Of a DNA stretch of 64,000 nucleotides, positions 42,999 to 54,829 are shown piece by piece (the first letter of the stretch is position 1; every line of letters starts with the position of its first letter). The stretch is taken from NCBI GenBank assembly GCA_963921195.1, contig OY992540.1, positions 63,310,844-63,374,843 on the forward strand. The letters are read 5' to 3'. Position numbers and translations under genes: made by a program. The notes under the pieces were generated by a model. It ran no database searches and was not told where the DNA came from. It saw only the letters and a list, made by a program, of their open reading frames with translations. Source of the DNA: Pegoplata infirma (Eukaryota; Arthropoda; Insecta; Diptera; Anthomyiidae).

Positions 42999-43835
42999 CA
43001 TTGGACCGGTAAAAGCTGATTAAATAAAACAAATTTACAAAAAATAAAAAAAAATTGTATGGGGACCGCCTTAACAATTAGAGATAGAGGGTAGGCATGT
43101 TCAAAGAAAATGTTTGGACTAAAAAAATATTGTGGGTCGGTCATACATTTTGTTGCTCTATGGGCATTATTAGGGCAGTTAGAGCGGTTGGAGCAAATTT
43201 TAAAAAATGTCGTTTTGTCTGGGAGCCTCCTTCGAAATTGGAGATAGGGTATTAGTTTGTTCCAAAGAAATGTTAAGACGTAAAAATTAATGGGGGTCGG
43301 TCTTATAAAGGACCCCTCTATGACGCACCATTGGAGCAGTAGAAATGATTTTAAGATTGGAAAATTACAATAAAATTTTTTCAATAAATGTTAAAAAATA
43401 GTAATAATCGTTATTCCACGATCCTACTGGCCAAAAAATTTGTGGAATCAATAGAAGTTTTACACAAAAAAATTTCAAAAAAATCAAAGAGTACATAAAT
43501 TTTTAAAAATGAGATTTGAATTTTAAAACTTAAAAATCGCATACTAGAGGACTTTTGAGATTTTTTTTAATTTTTTTAAAGTACGCAAAAAAACAAAATT
43601 TTGAAAAAAAATAGCAATTTGGACCATTATTGAAGAAGTTATCAGTAAAAGAAATTTGAGTAAAGGAAAAAACTACCAATTTTTAAAAATTCATTATCTT
43701 TTGAACGGGTCATCAAAAAAATCTGAAAATTAACCTCAAAGGAGTTTTCGAAGGGTACTAAAAACTGTAAACAAATTGGGAAACTCTAAAAAAAAATATT
43801 CAAAGTGTCCGATTGGACGTGGAATGCCCCATATA

Positions 43836-43895
43836 CTTTATGGGGTCCTAGACCAATATTTCAAGGAATGACAAACTTATCATAAAAAGGGTATA
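43836..43895 (+). mobile_element. Remnant tail of the ACAAGT repeat
   Basis: 'TACTTTATGGGGTCCTAGAC', CAATATTTCAAGG, 'AATGACAAACTTATC' and GGGTATAAAAAAG match the ends at 9355-9464, with a deletion. Confidence 0.6.
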
Positions 43896-45612
43896 AAAAA
43901 GTGTTTTCATAATTATAAAATTGTATAACTTAGGTGCAAAAATCATAATAAATCAACTTGCCAATATTTATCGCGAGAGTAAAGGTGTTCTTTAACGCCT
44001 CCTGCCATTCCCCTCCCACAACTTTTTTTTTTTTAAATTATTGCTTCTGTAAAGACAGTCGAGCTCAGGCTCTAATTATAATTACGTATTATAATTTTTT
44101 GATGTGTTGTATCACAAAACCTTTTTTAAATTTCAACTCAGTGAAACTGAAATAAATGTTTAAAAAAACCGGCAGTTTTTGGAATTTAGAAAAACTGTAA
44201 ATGCAGTTGTGTAAACAAAACCTTGAACCATCACTGAGCAATGTTTAAGGACTACCCCACTTTATCCGTAAAAGTTACAGAGGGTTAAAGTTGAAAAATC
44301 GATAAAAATGGCTTGAAATAATCCACAGTTATTACCTTCTTTCGCTTGTTTTTTAAGTCCTCCTTATATTTTAATCTTTTCCGGCATAACACAAAGTCAG
44401 TACATATAAGAGATTATTTTAATGTTGGTTTGATAGATGTTTCATCGCTTGGTAAGAAGTTATAAGACGGTTAAGTTTTGAAACCAAAAATTAAGAGTTT
44501 TAAAATTTTCGATGTTTTTTGATCAGGGATTTCGGACCCCTCCATAAAATGAAAAAAGTTTAACTAGAGTTGGAAGCTGTTGTAATTCTTTACATTTTGG
44601 AATTAATCCCGTTAATGTGCCACGAATAGTTAGGGAGTTTCAGCAGATCAAAGTTCGAAAGAAAAAACGTAATTTTTTTTAAAATACCAGTTTTTCGCGA
44701 GGCACATTCGCGGTTTCATTCGAAATTTGGTGGACTCTTGCGTAAACCAAGTTTTTTAGGAGTTTACATAAAAAAATCACTGGCGGGTTTATAAAAAATA
44801 AATTGCAAAAATTGTATGGCATTTTTGAAAATTGTGCGTAATTTGCAAATCTGTTTCCTTTTTTTTTTTAGTAGCAATTAATGCATCATGTTCATTTTAA
44901 TACACTAAAAGACGTGCCTTAACGAAAAGAACTGATTTGCTTTTTGACTTTTTACTTTAAGCAATTCTAAGCGGAAAGCGCGATGATTTTATCTAAACCT
45001 GTTTTGATCACGAAATAAGATAAAAATTTTTTTACATGAAAGTCTACTTGATGTGTCATCATAAAATCAGAGGCGGGTTAAAAAATTTTGATGATTATAG
45101 ATTTTTTGGACCATATTAAATTTTCATGTTTTAAAAAAAGCATCACCGATTTTTTTTAAACTACTGGTACAATGATACGATTTTGCGTGATTTTTTTCAG
45201 TAATACCAACGCGCATTGCCTAAATATTATATAAAAAATTGTGAAAATGTTCTTTTACCGCGAATTAATCGCGATTTTAGGTACTTAGATATTTTTTGTT
45301 TAAATCGTTTGGTCATTAAAGGGTTAAATTTATATCATATATTTTAGAAGAAATGATAAATCCTGGCGTGTTTTAATAACGCATGCAACAAATGCATACA
45401 AAAAAAATCTTTAAAATATTTTTAAGATTTTTAAAACCGCTAAATCTTAAAACCGCCATAATTTTTGACCCCCTTGAGCGATTTAATTGACGCGAACGAA
45501 TTTCTGATTCTTAAATAGCTTCTAATATTTATGTCAACTTTCATCGATGTGCCATCAAAACAAAAATCACATCTTTTTTACCTCAAAATTTAAGTCTTAG
45601 ACGGAACTCCTC
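43896..45612. other. Unclassified, partly repeat-like DNA
   Basis: No gene. A MITE-like 'AAAACTGTAAATGCAGTT' piece (about 44190) recalls the ACACCGTCC family interior. Phrases like ATGTGTCATCATAAAATCAG and GTGCCATCAAAACAAAAATC suggest an old diverged element that ends GGAACTCCTCATAT near 45618. No clear left end was found. Confidence 0.4.
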
Positions 45613-46144
45613 ATATATGGTTTTGAATTGATAAAAGTGTGAAAGAAAAATTTTAATTTTTCTAAAAATTTAAGACATCCTGGTTTGTTTCTTACTAATT
45701 TCATATTATCCAGTTATAATAATCTTCAGAAAAGCTTTTAATGTCAAATTTATTCAGTTAAAAGTCAATAAGTAGAACAAGGATTGAACCCATCATCTGT
45801 AATATTTTGCTATTAACTGTTTGTAACGTACAATCACTCTAGATAGTTGATACTTGCTTAACAGCCTACTTGGCGTATCGGTTTAGAGTGATTGTACGTT
45901 ACAAGCAGTTAATAGCAAAGTATTACAGATGATGGGTTCAATCCTTGTCGGCTGCGATCTGTTAATAATTTTCACATATAGAGTTCTATTGACTATTAAA
46001 TAAATAAAATTAAAATTAAAAGTTTTTCTGAAGATTATTATAACTGGATAATATGAAATTAGAAAGAAACAAACCAGGATGTCTTAAATTTTTAGAAAAA
46101 TTAAAATTTTTCTTTCACACTTTTATCAATTCAAAACCATATAT
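45613..46144. mobile_element. Foldback with tRNA-like promoter boxes
   Basis: Ends ATATATGGTTTTGAATTGAT and the complement at 46139-46144, with arms of about 230 bp and a 42-bp loop (45842-45883). The loop and right arm contain TGGCGTATCGG (45871-45881), which fits a pol III A box, and GGGTTCAATCC (45934-45944), which fits a B box. The complement of the B box lies in the left arm near 45786. This may be a tRNA-derived SINE that became inverted on itself. Confidence 0.6.
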
Positions 46145-46175
46145 AATTTTTTTTTTTTAAATTTTTTTTTACGAG

Positions 46176-46232
46176 TTGAAGGGCATAAAAGAATCTGCAC
46201 AGTCGAATTAAAGACTCTCACTTGTTTCTGCT
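46176..46232 (-). mobile_element. 5' end of the ACAAGT dispersed repeat, minus strand
   Basis: Minus strand: AAACAAGTGAGAGTCTTTAA, TTCGACTGTGCAGATTC and TTTTATGCCCTTC. Diverged but collinear with the family start. Confidence 0.6.
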
Positions 46233-48049
46233 TTAATGAAAATTTCCGAATTTTTTTTGGTATTCTAGATTTTACTTCTGAATATTTTTATTTATTTTGT
46301 TTCATATAAAAAAAATGTTGGTGAAAGTAAAACGAATTTACTATTTTCGTTATAATTTTGAGCTTTTAGTTATTCGATTTTAACTTCGAGTAATTACTTG
46401 AGAAATAGAACATTGAATTCAATTTCATTCGGAAAAATTCATAAGAATTTAAAAGTTATGAAAGACAGAACAGAGGCATTTGCTTAAACTTTTCGAAAGG
46501 CAAATATTCCAGATTCTTAGAATTTATTTAAAGACAAATTTCAGATCCAGAGACAATATTATAATGACAAATTTTGAGATTTGAGATTTGAGAACAAAAA
46601 AAATCTATATTAAAAAAAATTTTAATAAAAAATAAATCTGCATCTGCTAAATCCAGCAGAAAATGTGCTAAAATGGTTACACCAATTACAAAACACTTCG
46701 CTCTTTAAAAAGAAATATTAGATTTTAAGATTTTCTGTTTTAACAAATTCTTTTTAATCATAATATCATTAAATTTTGAAATATTAATATCATTATTGAC
46801 CACTATCCTCGAAAAATGTAGGGCATCTTTAACTCACTTCTGACCTTTAGCTTAGTTTTGTTTCACTTTAAGTTTTTTTTATTTTTTGCTTAACAGCAGG
46901 TAATAATTTGTGATACCTAATAATTCATATTTCTTACTTTTATACTCTCTCCTTCACAGTTGGGCGGTTATTCTTTTATTTCTTTGTTTTTTTTGTTACC
47001 AGTAATAAATGTAAATTTTCACTTCTTAATGTGTTTTTTAAGCCCATTAATTATATGAATATGTTTGTGTGTATTTGTTTGGTGGATATTTTGTTCTTTT
47101 AAGGCACGTGTCCTACATAGAATATGAATAAAAAATATATGTATGTCTGTATATTAATATGTTAAACAAAATACAGGTACCACAAGGTTGTTGTGGTGTA
47201 AAGCAAAAAAGAAATATTATTTAATTTTAGGTAATTTTAGTAAATACAGCAATTATTGTTGTTTAAGGTCACAGACATATGAATTTGAATTTACTGTTTA
47301 TAAAGTACTTTATGTAATATTTTTTATAATTTACATATGTAATAAAAATTGTTGGGTGTAAAAAGATTGTATACCAATATAACTAGGAAAATAAATAATT
47401 TAAAATTTTGTAAAAATTCATTAGCGGTGCAAAGGTGGGAAAATGGAGGTATGTTAATCGCTCCTCCCTCATAACAAATGAGAATATATTGGAGAAAAGA
47501 ACTAAGAAAAAGAGAGAACAATTTAGTACCCCTTAATTTTAAAACTTTCAGGACAATTAGTAAAAATTTTACCTAACGCCTCCTATTTTTTGAACCAGCC
47601 ACAATTTGTAGTCAGCTTGTTTCTTTGATCTACACTTAAGTATTTTTAAAGTTACTAAAATATCTTTTTCTAAATCATTTTTCTGTTTTTGTTACCAAAA
47701 AAATGCTTATTAACTTCAACTCTTTAGAATTTTTTTAAAACTTGATACACAGATACAGTGTAACATATTCGTAATCTTACAAAATTAAATTTAAGTTTAT
47801 TCTTTGTAAAAATGTGTTTTAACATGATAATGTTTTTTTTTTTTGTGATTCATTATTTTTGTGAAAAAATATCAAATGTTATTAATAGAATAACAAAAAT
47901 AATTTCCGTATCAAATATATTTGTCACACTGTTTTTGCCAACTTTTGTACATAGACCAACAATTTACTAACGAATAAATTAAGGTAAACTCATGTTGCAA
48001 CAACTTCTTAAAATGTATGTCAGACATACGCATACTTATAAACACATAA
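46233..48049. other. Apparently unique noncoding DNA
   Basis: No gene, array or repeat end recognised over about 1.8 kb. One of the longest stretches that could be host-unique sequence in the window. Confidence 0.45.
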
Positions 48050-48113
48050 ATCAAAAAAAGTGCAAAAGCTGAAGTGGACTTTGCCGAATATATGAATACC
48101 CTCCATACTGCAC
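48050..48113 (+). mobile_element. 5' end of an ACAAGT-type repeat
   Basis: A degenerate AAAGTGCAAAAGCTGAAGTG, then TTTGCCGAATATATGAATACCCTCC in two blocks. Truncated by the element that follows. Confidence 0.5.
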
Positions 48114-48123
48114 TGTGTCAGTA

Positions 48124-48912
48124 GGGGTGGGATAGTGCACGAGTTTTCGATTTCGACACGCTAGAACCGCTTATTTTGTGAGGTTCGTAAAAAAAATGCA
48201 TGGGCCAAAAAATGGGGCAGATCGGATAGGATCTAGGGGTCGCTCATCGGGGTCAAAGTTGGGCGTAGAGGGGAAAAAATCCACAAAAAGGCCCAAGACT
48301 CCCCTGGTTTTGCTCCTAGAGGGGTCAAATGTGAGACCGGCCCCCATTATTTTTTCCCCCTGAACACTTTTGCCAAACATACCTAAGCCCTATCTCTAAT
48401 CCCTAAGGGGGGTCCCATACAAAGGTTCAATTTTAAAAAAATCTTGCTCCTACCGCTCTAGCTGTCCTAGAAGTCACCCTAGAGGAATCAAATGTATGAC
48501 CGACCCCCAATATTTTTTCAACCCCAACATTTTCTTAGAAAATACCTACCCCCTATCTTAAATCCTTAGGGTGGTCCTCATGCATTTTTTTTATTTTTTC
48601 TTAAATTGTCATATTAAATCAGCTCCTACCGGTCCAATGGTGCCTTCTAGAGGGGTCATTATCAAGACCAACCCCCATTAATTTTTAGCCTTCAACACTT
48701 CTTCTTAACATACCAATTCCATATCTCCAATTCCTAAGGGGTCTCCCACACAAAACGACATTTTTGTAAATCTTGCTCCCACCGCTCTAACTATCGCAGG
48801 GGTGACCCTAGAGAAGTTAAATGTGTGACCGACCCCCAATATTTTTTCAGCGGTTCTAGCGCTTCCAAATATTGCTGCTTAAAATCTCACACAACACTAT
48901 CCCACCCTTACT
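48124..48912. mobile_element. TIR element AGTAGGGGTGGGATAGTG with 165-bp tandem core
   Basis: Ends AGTAGGGGTGGGATAGTG and CACTATCCCACCCTTACT. The direct repeat GTGTC lies immediately outside both ends. AGCGGTTCTAGCG and its complement (CGCTAGAACCGCT) lie inside each end. The core is the GGGGTC module array. The pair of opposed 61- and 69-codon frames near 48171-48380 is not a gene. Confidence 0.75.
48230..48870 (+). repeat. 165-bp tandem module, about 3.5 units
   Basis: 'CTAGAGGGGTCAAATGTGAG' and variants start at about 48318, 48482, 48650 and 48809 (intervals 164, 168 and 159). Each unit has GACCGACCCCCAATATTTTTTC, ACC(C)TATCTC..ATCC.TA.GGGG and CTCC.ACCGCTCTA blocks. It is shared with 18130-19011 and 40566-43330. 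Confidence 0.85.
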
Positions 48913-48988
48913 GTGTCAGTGCACTGCCGAAAAAATTTAGAAAACAAATGAAAAAAAAATTAGTGTTTTAAGTTTGTACATTGTAGAT

Positions 48989-50314
48989 TAAAGGTGTCCT
49001 AACGACTAAGGTAATTTTTCAAAATCACTTTTTAATACGTGGTAGGGTCCTAAATTGTAGTTTTATATCTAAAAATGAGTGAGCCAAAATTTGGAGACAA
49101 TCGGATAAAAATAACTCGTGCCGAAAATGGATTGAAGTTTTGGGACACTCTTATCTGATGAAAAAACACGTTTTTTCTAGTTTTTTGAAAAATATTGGTA
49201 TATGCTATTTTTTGTTAATTTTTTTGTTAAGTAATATGAAAATGGTAATAAATTACCTTTCCAAAAAGCTTAAAGAAATTCAAATCTGATGAAAAATAAG
49301 CATTTTACGCATACATGCCCCAGACCATTGCATGGTTTTTAAAGCCAAAATTTGAAAATTTTCAAAATTTTTAGGCAAAAAAATAAAAAAAATTAAATTT
49401 TACTTTATAATTATATTAAATACATGTTATAGATAAAAACTAACAGATATGGTAGTCTAACTTTTTTTTCATTTGGCGTGGGTAGTGATATAATTTCCGC
49501 GGATTCCAAAGAAAATGAGTTTTTCTAAAATAATTTAGCAAATATGTGAAACAATTTTCTGTATTGTATTATACGAAGTGAAATAAATAAATTCTGTAAA
49601 TTTTTTGAGAATTCGGGCATCTTTAACCCCTTTTCGTTGAGGTGAAATGACAAATTTGAAACGTTATACATTTCTATAATACAAAATATCTGCATATATC
49701 CGATTTCTCAAAAGTTACAGAATTTACGTTTTACACTTCGATCCGCACAATAGAGCACAAATTTTCAAAAATTTGCTTAATTATTGTAGAAAAACGAATT
49801 TTATTTGGAATCCGCGGAAATTTTATCACTACCCGCGCCAAATAAAAAAAAAAACTTGACTACCATATCTGCTATTTTTAATCTTAAACATGTTTTCAAT
49901 TTGATCATAAAGTAAAATTAAATTTTTACTATTTTTTTGCCTAAAAATTTTGAAAATTTTGAAATTCTGGCTCTAAAAACCATACAATGGTCTGGGGCAT
50001 GTATTCGTAAAATGCTTATTTTTCATCCGATTTTAATTTTATTAGTCGTTTTGAAAAGGTAATTTAGTACCATTTTCATATTATTTTACAAAAAATTTAA
50101 CAAAAAATATTAAATACCAATGTTTTTCCAAAAACTAGAAAAAACGAGTTTTTCGTTCTTATAAGAATGTCCCAAAACTTCAATCCATTTTCGGCACGAG
50201 TTATTTTTAGCCGATTGTCCCCAAATTTTGGCTCACTCATTTTTAGATACTAAAGAACAATATAGGACCCTACCAGGTATAAAAAGGTGATTTTCGTTTT
50301 TAAGGACACCTCTA
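48989..50314. mobile_element. 1.3-kb palindromic hAT MITE
   Basis: Ends TAAAGGTGTCC and GGACACCTCTA, with a perfect 8-bp duplication TTGTAGAT (48981-48988 and 50315-50322). The entire element folds on itself around about 49650, with shared blocks 'CCATTTTCGGCACGAGTTAT', 'CCCCAGACCATTG' and TTCCGCGGATTCC. No coding sequence. Confidence 0.92.
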
Positions 50315-50322
50315 TTGTAGAT

Positions 50323-50515
50323 GTATGCCATATATTTACATATGGGTTCACTTTACGTATATGGACGTGTATGATTCATACATAATTATGTATGCCCACA
50401 CATATGTTCATATATGTACATATGTGTCCATATATGGTTAATATATGGTCATATATATAATAATATATGTATCCTCGTATATGTTTCCATATACGAACTT
50501 TTTTCACCGGGTAGT
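50323..50515. repeat. CATATATG-rich segment ending CACCGGGTAG
   Basis: Repeated ACATATG, CATATATGG and TGTATCCTCGTATATG phrases, many of them self-complementary. The end TTTTTTCACCGGGTA recalls the CCCGAGTAAAAA terminus, but no matching left end is visible. Confidence 0.45.
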
Positions 50516-51450
50516 TAAAATTACTGAATTTAAAAACTGAAAGGTGAATTAAATTTCCGCAGGAATGGTGGAAAATATAAAAATCACGATTTGTGTATGG
50601 CAACTCTGTCACAAATCTACACACATAGATGCGATAACATTCTATGTGAGTAAATGATTTTATACATCAAACACACACACACTCACATTCTTGCATAAAT
50701 TTAAAAATTTTCATGCACATTTAATATTTGTTGTAAAAGTATGGATGTGTGTGTGTATCTGTACTAACATTTCTGTTGTGGCATAGTACATCATTATAAT
50801 ACAAGAAATATGCATACATGTGTGTGTGTGTTTAATGTAGACCTAAATCTTTTACAATTTTGCTGTTGTTATTTTTCTGTTTGGATTTTTGTTATCTTTA
50901 TAACCACTTTTAATAGTCAAAACAACATGCATGTTGTAGAAAAATGTAAATTAGGTGTTTTGCAAAAAAAAAAATAAAAGGAAATACTGATTACAAACAT
51001 GCATGCAAAGAATTTAAAGGATATTAAAGTAATTAAAAAAAATACAAAAAACAATTTAAAGTACTCACAAGCAATTTTAAAATAATTTGACTCTATGGTC
51101 TAATTACAAAAATAAAAATATATTTTGCTTTGTGTCTGGTTATACAGACCGTAAAATTAAAGTTTGCTATAAAAATAAAAATGTGTGTGTATTTTTGTAT
51201 AAATTAACATTGCGACAACGAATATTTTTATATTTGTATATAATTATAAACTAAATTTGACAAGTTAAAAAATATAATAAAAATATTCTATAGCAACTAT
51301 AATTAATTCTACTAAAAAAATACTAAAGTTTGTTGACCGCTCTATTTATTTTACATAAAATAATGGCGTTTAAAATTTAATGCAATGTCAAAGATAATCA
51401 ATGTTTTAAGTAAATTAGTTGAACTAAACTTATTTTTGGAACATTTTAAT
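50516..51450. other. Apparently unique noncoding DNA with CA/TG microsatellites
   Basis: ACACACACACACACTCACA near 50670, TGTGTGTGTAT near 50745 and TGTGTGTGTGTGTTT near 50820. No gene recognised. Confidence 0.45.
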
Positions 51451-51451
51451 T

Positions 51452-51812
51452 CATGGCAAATTGGACATTGTGAAAATTTTTTTTAGATTTTTTTTTCCCT
51501 TCGAAACCTTTTTCGTAGTAAATTTTCAGATTTTTTTGATTTTCAGATCTAAAAGGTAAAAGAAAATTCGTGGCTTGTTCTTTTGTTCAAACAACCTTTA
51601 CTCATAACTTCTTCAAAAATGAACCAAATTCCAAAAAAAAAATTTTAGTATGCGATTTTTAAGTTTAACAATTTGAATCCCATTATTGAAAATGTTTGTA
51701 CTCTTTAATTTTTTCGAAAATATTTTGTGTAAAACTTCTATCAACTCTACAATTTTTTTCCAATAATCGAGGGATAACAATTACTACTATTTTTTCACAC
51801 TTCTTCTGTGAA
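51452..51812 (+). mobile_element. Left arm fragment of the ATGGGGCATTCC MITE family
   Basis: Starts TTCATGGCAAATTGGACATT, then 'AGTAAATTTTCAGATTTTTT', 'CTCATAACTTCTTCAAAAAT', 'GTATGCGATTTTTAAGTTTA' and 'GGGATAACAATTACTA', collinear with 17840-18280. No right arm. Confidence 0.6.
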
Positions 51813-52282
51813 ACACAATTTAACCGAATATTTTTTGTTTAATTTTCGTGAAAAGCGCAAATTGATTCCCAACTTTCTGACTAAAGTGAACTTTTTCTAT
51901 ATTGCAATTTTTTTTTTAATTTTTCGCGAAATCGCGAACCGATCTAGTAAACTTGTTGTTAATAATTCATAAAACTTTCCATTTATATCATAAAATCATT
52001 TGAATAATTTATCTTTATCCAAATAACACTTTAAAGTACATATTGTTACAAACGTAACTCATTAATTTAATTAAAAGTTTTTTGTTTTTTTTTTTTTTTT
52101 TGTTTAGAAAAATTAAAAGTAAAACAATTTTAATGTTTGTAAAATCAAAAACTCTTGTTTTAAACCTCAGCAGACAGGTGCCACAAAAGTTTTGGCAGCG
52201 TTTATTGTTAAGTATTTCATTTATTTTTTCTTAAGCAAGAAATATTTCAAATTGTTTTCTAAAGTCTTAATATTAATCTCTT
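51813..52282. other. AT-rich DNA, no gene seen
   Basis: Includes a (T)15-type run near 52085. The region leads into the SINE target site. Confidence 0.4.
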
Positions 52283-52296
52283 ATTTCCGCACAATT

Positions 52297-52497
52297 GGGC
52301 GCCCCAGTAGGCTAGTTGGTAGCGTGCTAGCCTATGAGTCTGGGGGTCGTGGGTTCGATTCCCACCAGAGGCCTTGGTCTGTTTCGCTACAACGAGACGA
52401 AGGTCATTGTTACCAGTTCTCGGTTAGGTAAAATTAGTATATGATTTGTAATTATATGGTAATTCTTAATAAAATAAAAAAAAAAAAAAAAAAAAAA
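52297..52497 (+). mobile_element. tRNA-derived SINE with poly(A) tail
   Basis: The head has an A-box-like TAGGCTAGTTGG (52308-52319) and a perfect B box GGTTCGATTCC (52352-52362), spaced as in a tRNA gene. A tRNA-unrelated body of about 100 bp follows (ACGAAGGTCATTGTTACCAG), then a run of about 24 A. A perfect 14-bp target duplication ATTTCCGCACAATT flanks it (52283-52296 and 52498-52511). The acceptor stem does not pair, so it is not a working tRNA. Poly(A) and duplication imply LINE-mediated insertion. Confidence 0.92.
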
Positions 52498-52511
52498 ATT
52501 TCCGCACAATT

Positions 52512-52870
52512 TTTGTGGAATAAGTACAGCTAAGAGCAAGACAAAAATATTTGTAAAGACCAACTTCAACCTTTCGTTTTGATTTCATTTAAATTTCGCA
52601 ACATTAAATCTGCTTGTCAAATTTGAAAACAAAAAAAAAAAAATTAAGTAAAAGTATTTTGGTAAAGGTGGAATTTTCTGGACTACTATTATATTGAAAT
52701 TGTATACACTAGGGAAGGGAAGGAAACCTAAGGCACGAGTGGCGCTATAACAATTATAACCAGAAAGATCAATTGAATTTAGAAAATTGAAATTCTGAAA
52801 AAACAAGTAAAAATTTTAAGTTCGGCGTATCCAATGATCAGTTTATTTATTTTTCCGACCTTATTAATAA
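52512..52870. other. AT-rich DNA between two SINEs
   Basis: No gene. AACAAGTAAAAATTTTAAG at about 52803 with TTCGGCGTATCC looks like a degenerate ACAAGT-repeat start. Confidence 0.4.
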
Positions 52871-52879
52871 CATTTTTAA

Positions 52880-53016
52880 TAAGTAAACCCTATCACAGAA
52901 CTGGTAACAATGACCGTCGTCTCGTTGTAGTGAAATCGGCCAAGGGTTTTGGTGGGAACGAACCCACGACCCCCCGTTTCTTAGGATAGCACGCTACCAA
53001 CTAACCTACAGGACCT
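52880..53016 (-). mobile_element. Second copy of the SINE, minus strand
   Basis: On the minus strand it reads TAGGTTAGTTGGTAGCGTGC (A-box side), GGGTCGTGGGTTCGTTCCCA (degenerate B box), then ACGAGACGACGGTCATTGTT and ACCAGTTCTGTGATAGGG, matching the body at 52297-52440. It lacks an obvious poly(A) and target duplication and is more diverged, so it is older. Confidence 0.85.
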
Positions 53017-53650
53017 CAATTGTATCAATATTTGACAGGTTTTCTTGTTTTTCAACAAAAAATTTTTGATCAACATTTTGTATTATTTTTTTGTAATTTT
53101 ACATTTTTTTTTTTTTTTTTTTAATTTTCCATGTTTTTTTGTAATTTTACAATTTTTTTTGTAATTTTACAAATTTTCAAGAAAATTTTGCAAAAAAAAA
53201 ATCTAGCTTTTTACCAGTAAAATTATAAATTTACAGCTTTTTTTGGAGCGATACAACTTACAAGGAATTGTCGTGACGTTAATAGAATTTTTTTTTCTAA
53301 AATTACCTTGGAAATTTGGACATTTATTAAAAAAAATGTCAAATTCCAAAAAAAAAAAAAACGGCTTAACCGATTTCAGAAATCTGATATTCTAAATTAG
53401 CATGCAAAAATTAATAATAATGTAACGCAAATTATTTGATATTTTTCAAAAATCTAAAATATTGGTGGAAATTTACCAAATATACAAAATGTTGATCAAA
53501 TATCGCGTAATAAAAGTAGTAAATTTACAATTTTATTGGTAAAAAACTTGTAAATTTCAACAGAAAACTAATAAAGTTTTTTATCCTTTTATTGAAAGTC
53601 CCTTTACAGACTTTCTGATTTTTGCTTTCTTTTAAAACGACCTACAGATT
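53017..53650. mobile_element. Relative of the CACTAAAAAA MITE interior
   Basis: 'ATCAATATTTGACAGGTTTT', 'CTTGTTTTTCAACAAAAAAT' and many TTGTAATTTTACAA phrases match 15640-15960. Terminal repeats are not clear. Around 53435-53515 it also resembles 24110-24160. Confidence 0.45.
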
Positions 53651-54249
53651 ACACCGTCCGACAGCCAATATTAAATATGAACCGGATTATATACTTCTGA
53701 AAGTAGAGATCAAATGGAGTAAAACTGCATTTACAGTTTTTCATTTCGTGATCCTGTTTCCTTTTAAAAGGGCTTCAAAGTTTTAAAGGATACATTTTGT
53801 AAAATATTAGGCGAATTTCCCCTAATTTTTATTTTTTTTATTTCGTCATATCAGGATAAAAGGATTTGAATAAAGTCATTTAAAAACATCATCAAAATAT
53901 TTTGTTGAAAATTTTGAATGACATTGAAGGATAAATTTTTGAAAGGACGTAACTTACCTCCGTTTTCCTGATATGTATAAATAATAAATAGGAAAATTAG
54001 GGGAGATCCCCCTCTTCCATTTGCTATCACTAGTGGCATGCTAGCCTAGCATTGTTAGGGCAATTACAAATATTAAAAAAATATTTTATAAAATTTAGTT
54101 CTTGAAAATTTTGAAGTCCTTTTAAAAAGAAACATGATCACGAAAAGAAAAACTGTAAATGCAGTTTTACTATATTTAGTCTCTTGTTCCAACCGTATAT
54201 TAGCCAGTTCGTGTTTACCGACTTCTTTTCATTTTTGTCGGACAGTGTT
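53651..54249. mobile_element. MITE with ACACCGTCCGACA terminal repeats, copy 2
   Basis: Starts ACACCGTCCGACAGCC, ends GTCGGACAGTGT, and is inverted relative to copy 1 at 1011-1529. Both copies share 'CCAATATTAAA', 'CTGCATTTACAGTTTTTC' and 'TTAGGGGAGATC' blocks. Length 599 against 519 bp. No coding capacity. Confidence 0.8.
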
Positions 54250-54514
54250 GTAGTTAACGTTAAACATTTGTTTTTTTTTTGTAGTTACTTTTCATTGATA
54301 AGCTCTTTAGTTTTGCTTGAAAGTTTCAAATATTTTTTGCCAAAAACAATACTTAATGCATAAAGTTGTCAGACATAATTAATTTTTTAAAAATTTCCAT
54401 TGTTAAATTATTCACAACTTGTTTTAATCAACAAAAATAGTTTCAGTTGGAAAACAAATAGGATGTGTTAATATTTTACTTTTAAAAAACAAAGAAAGTT
54501 TTGTTTTACTTATA
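54250..54514. other. AT-rich DNA, no gene seen
   Basis: No recognisable feature before the Tc1-like element. Confidence 0.4.
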
Positions 54515-54829
54515 TACACTGCGAATCACATCAATAAGGAATCGAGTTTTTCACTTTTTAATCGAATATATCTTTGTAAATATAAAAAAATGCACTGATA
54601 GAGACCATTATCTAGCTAATAACGTCAAATAATAACAATAATCAAAAGACTGAAAGAAGTCCTTTAAAAAATATTTTTCGGCAACGTGTTAAAAAAATTA
54701 CTAGTTTTTTATGAATCACTTGAATAAGGAATTTCTTAATACAGACCAAGTAGGACCTGAATCCAATTTGTTATGGATAGCAATTTCTTTAAACAATAAA
54801 AACAAAACAGTTTTGTTTCGAATTTCAAT

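Larger units (their letters stand above)
40566..43835 (-). mobile_element. ATGGGGCATTCC-family MITE (right part), interrupted
   Basis: The outer pieces 40566-40595 and 43004-43835 join into the 165-bp-module sequence: the join across GCACCATTG|GACCGGTAAAAGC corresponds to the uninterrupted complement near 48625-48650. The right part continues through GGGGGTCGGTC, GATCCTACTGG and AAATCGCATACTAGAGGAC to GTGTCCGATTGGACGTGGAATGCCCCAT in two blocks at about 43805-43832. A 144-codon minus-strand frame at 42950-43384 crosses the junction and is not a gene. Confidence 0.65.

Noticed and set aside
42950..43384. 144-codon minus-strand frame
   Set aside because: It spans the boundary between the CACTGTGG element and the 165-bp module, and the matching modules elsewhere are not open.
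48171..48380. Small frames over the GGGGTC modules
   Set aside because: They lie wholly inside a TIR element's tandem module and are not kept open in its other copies.
52299..52372. Functional tRNA gene
   Set aside because: It has A and B boxes, but the acceptor stem does not pair. It is followed by a SINE body, poly(A) and a 14-bp target duplication.
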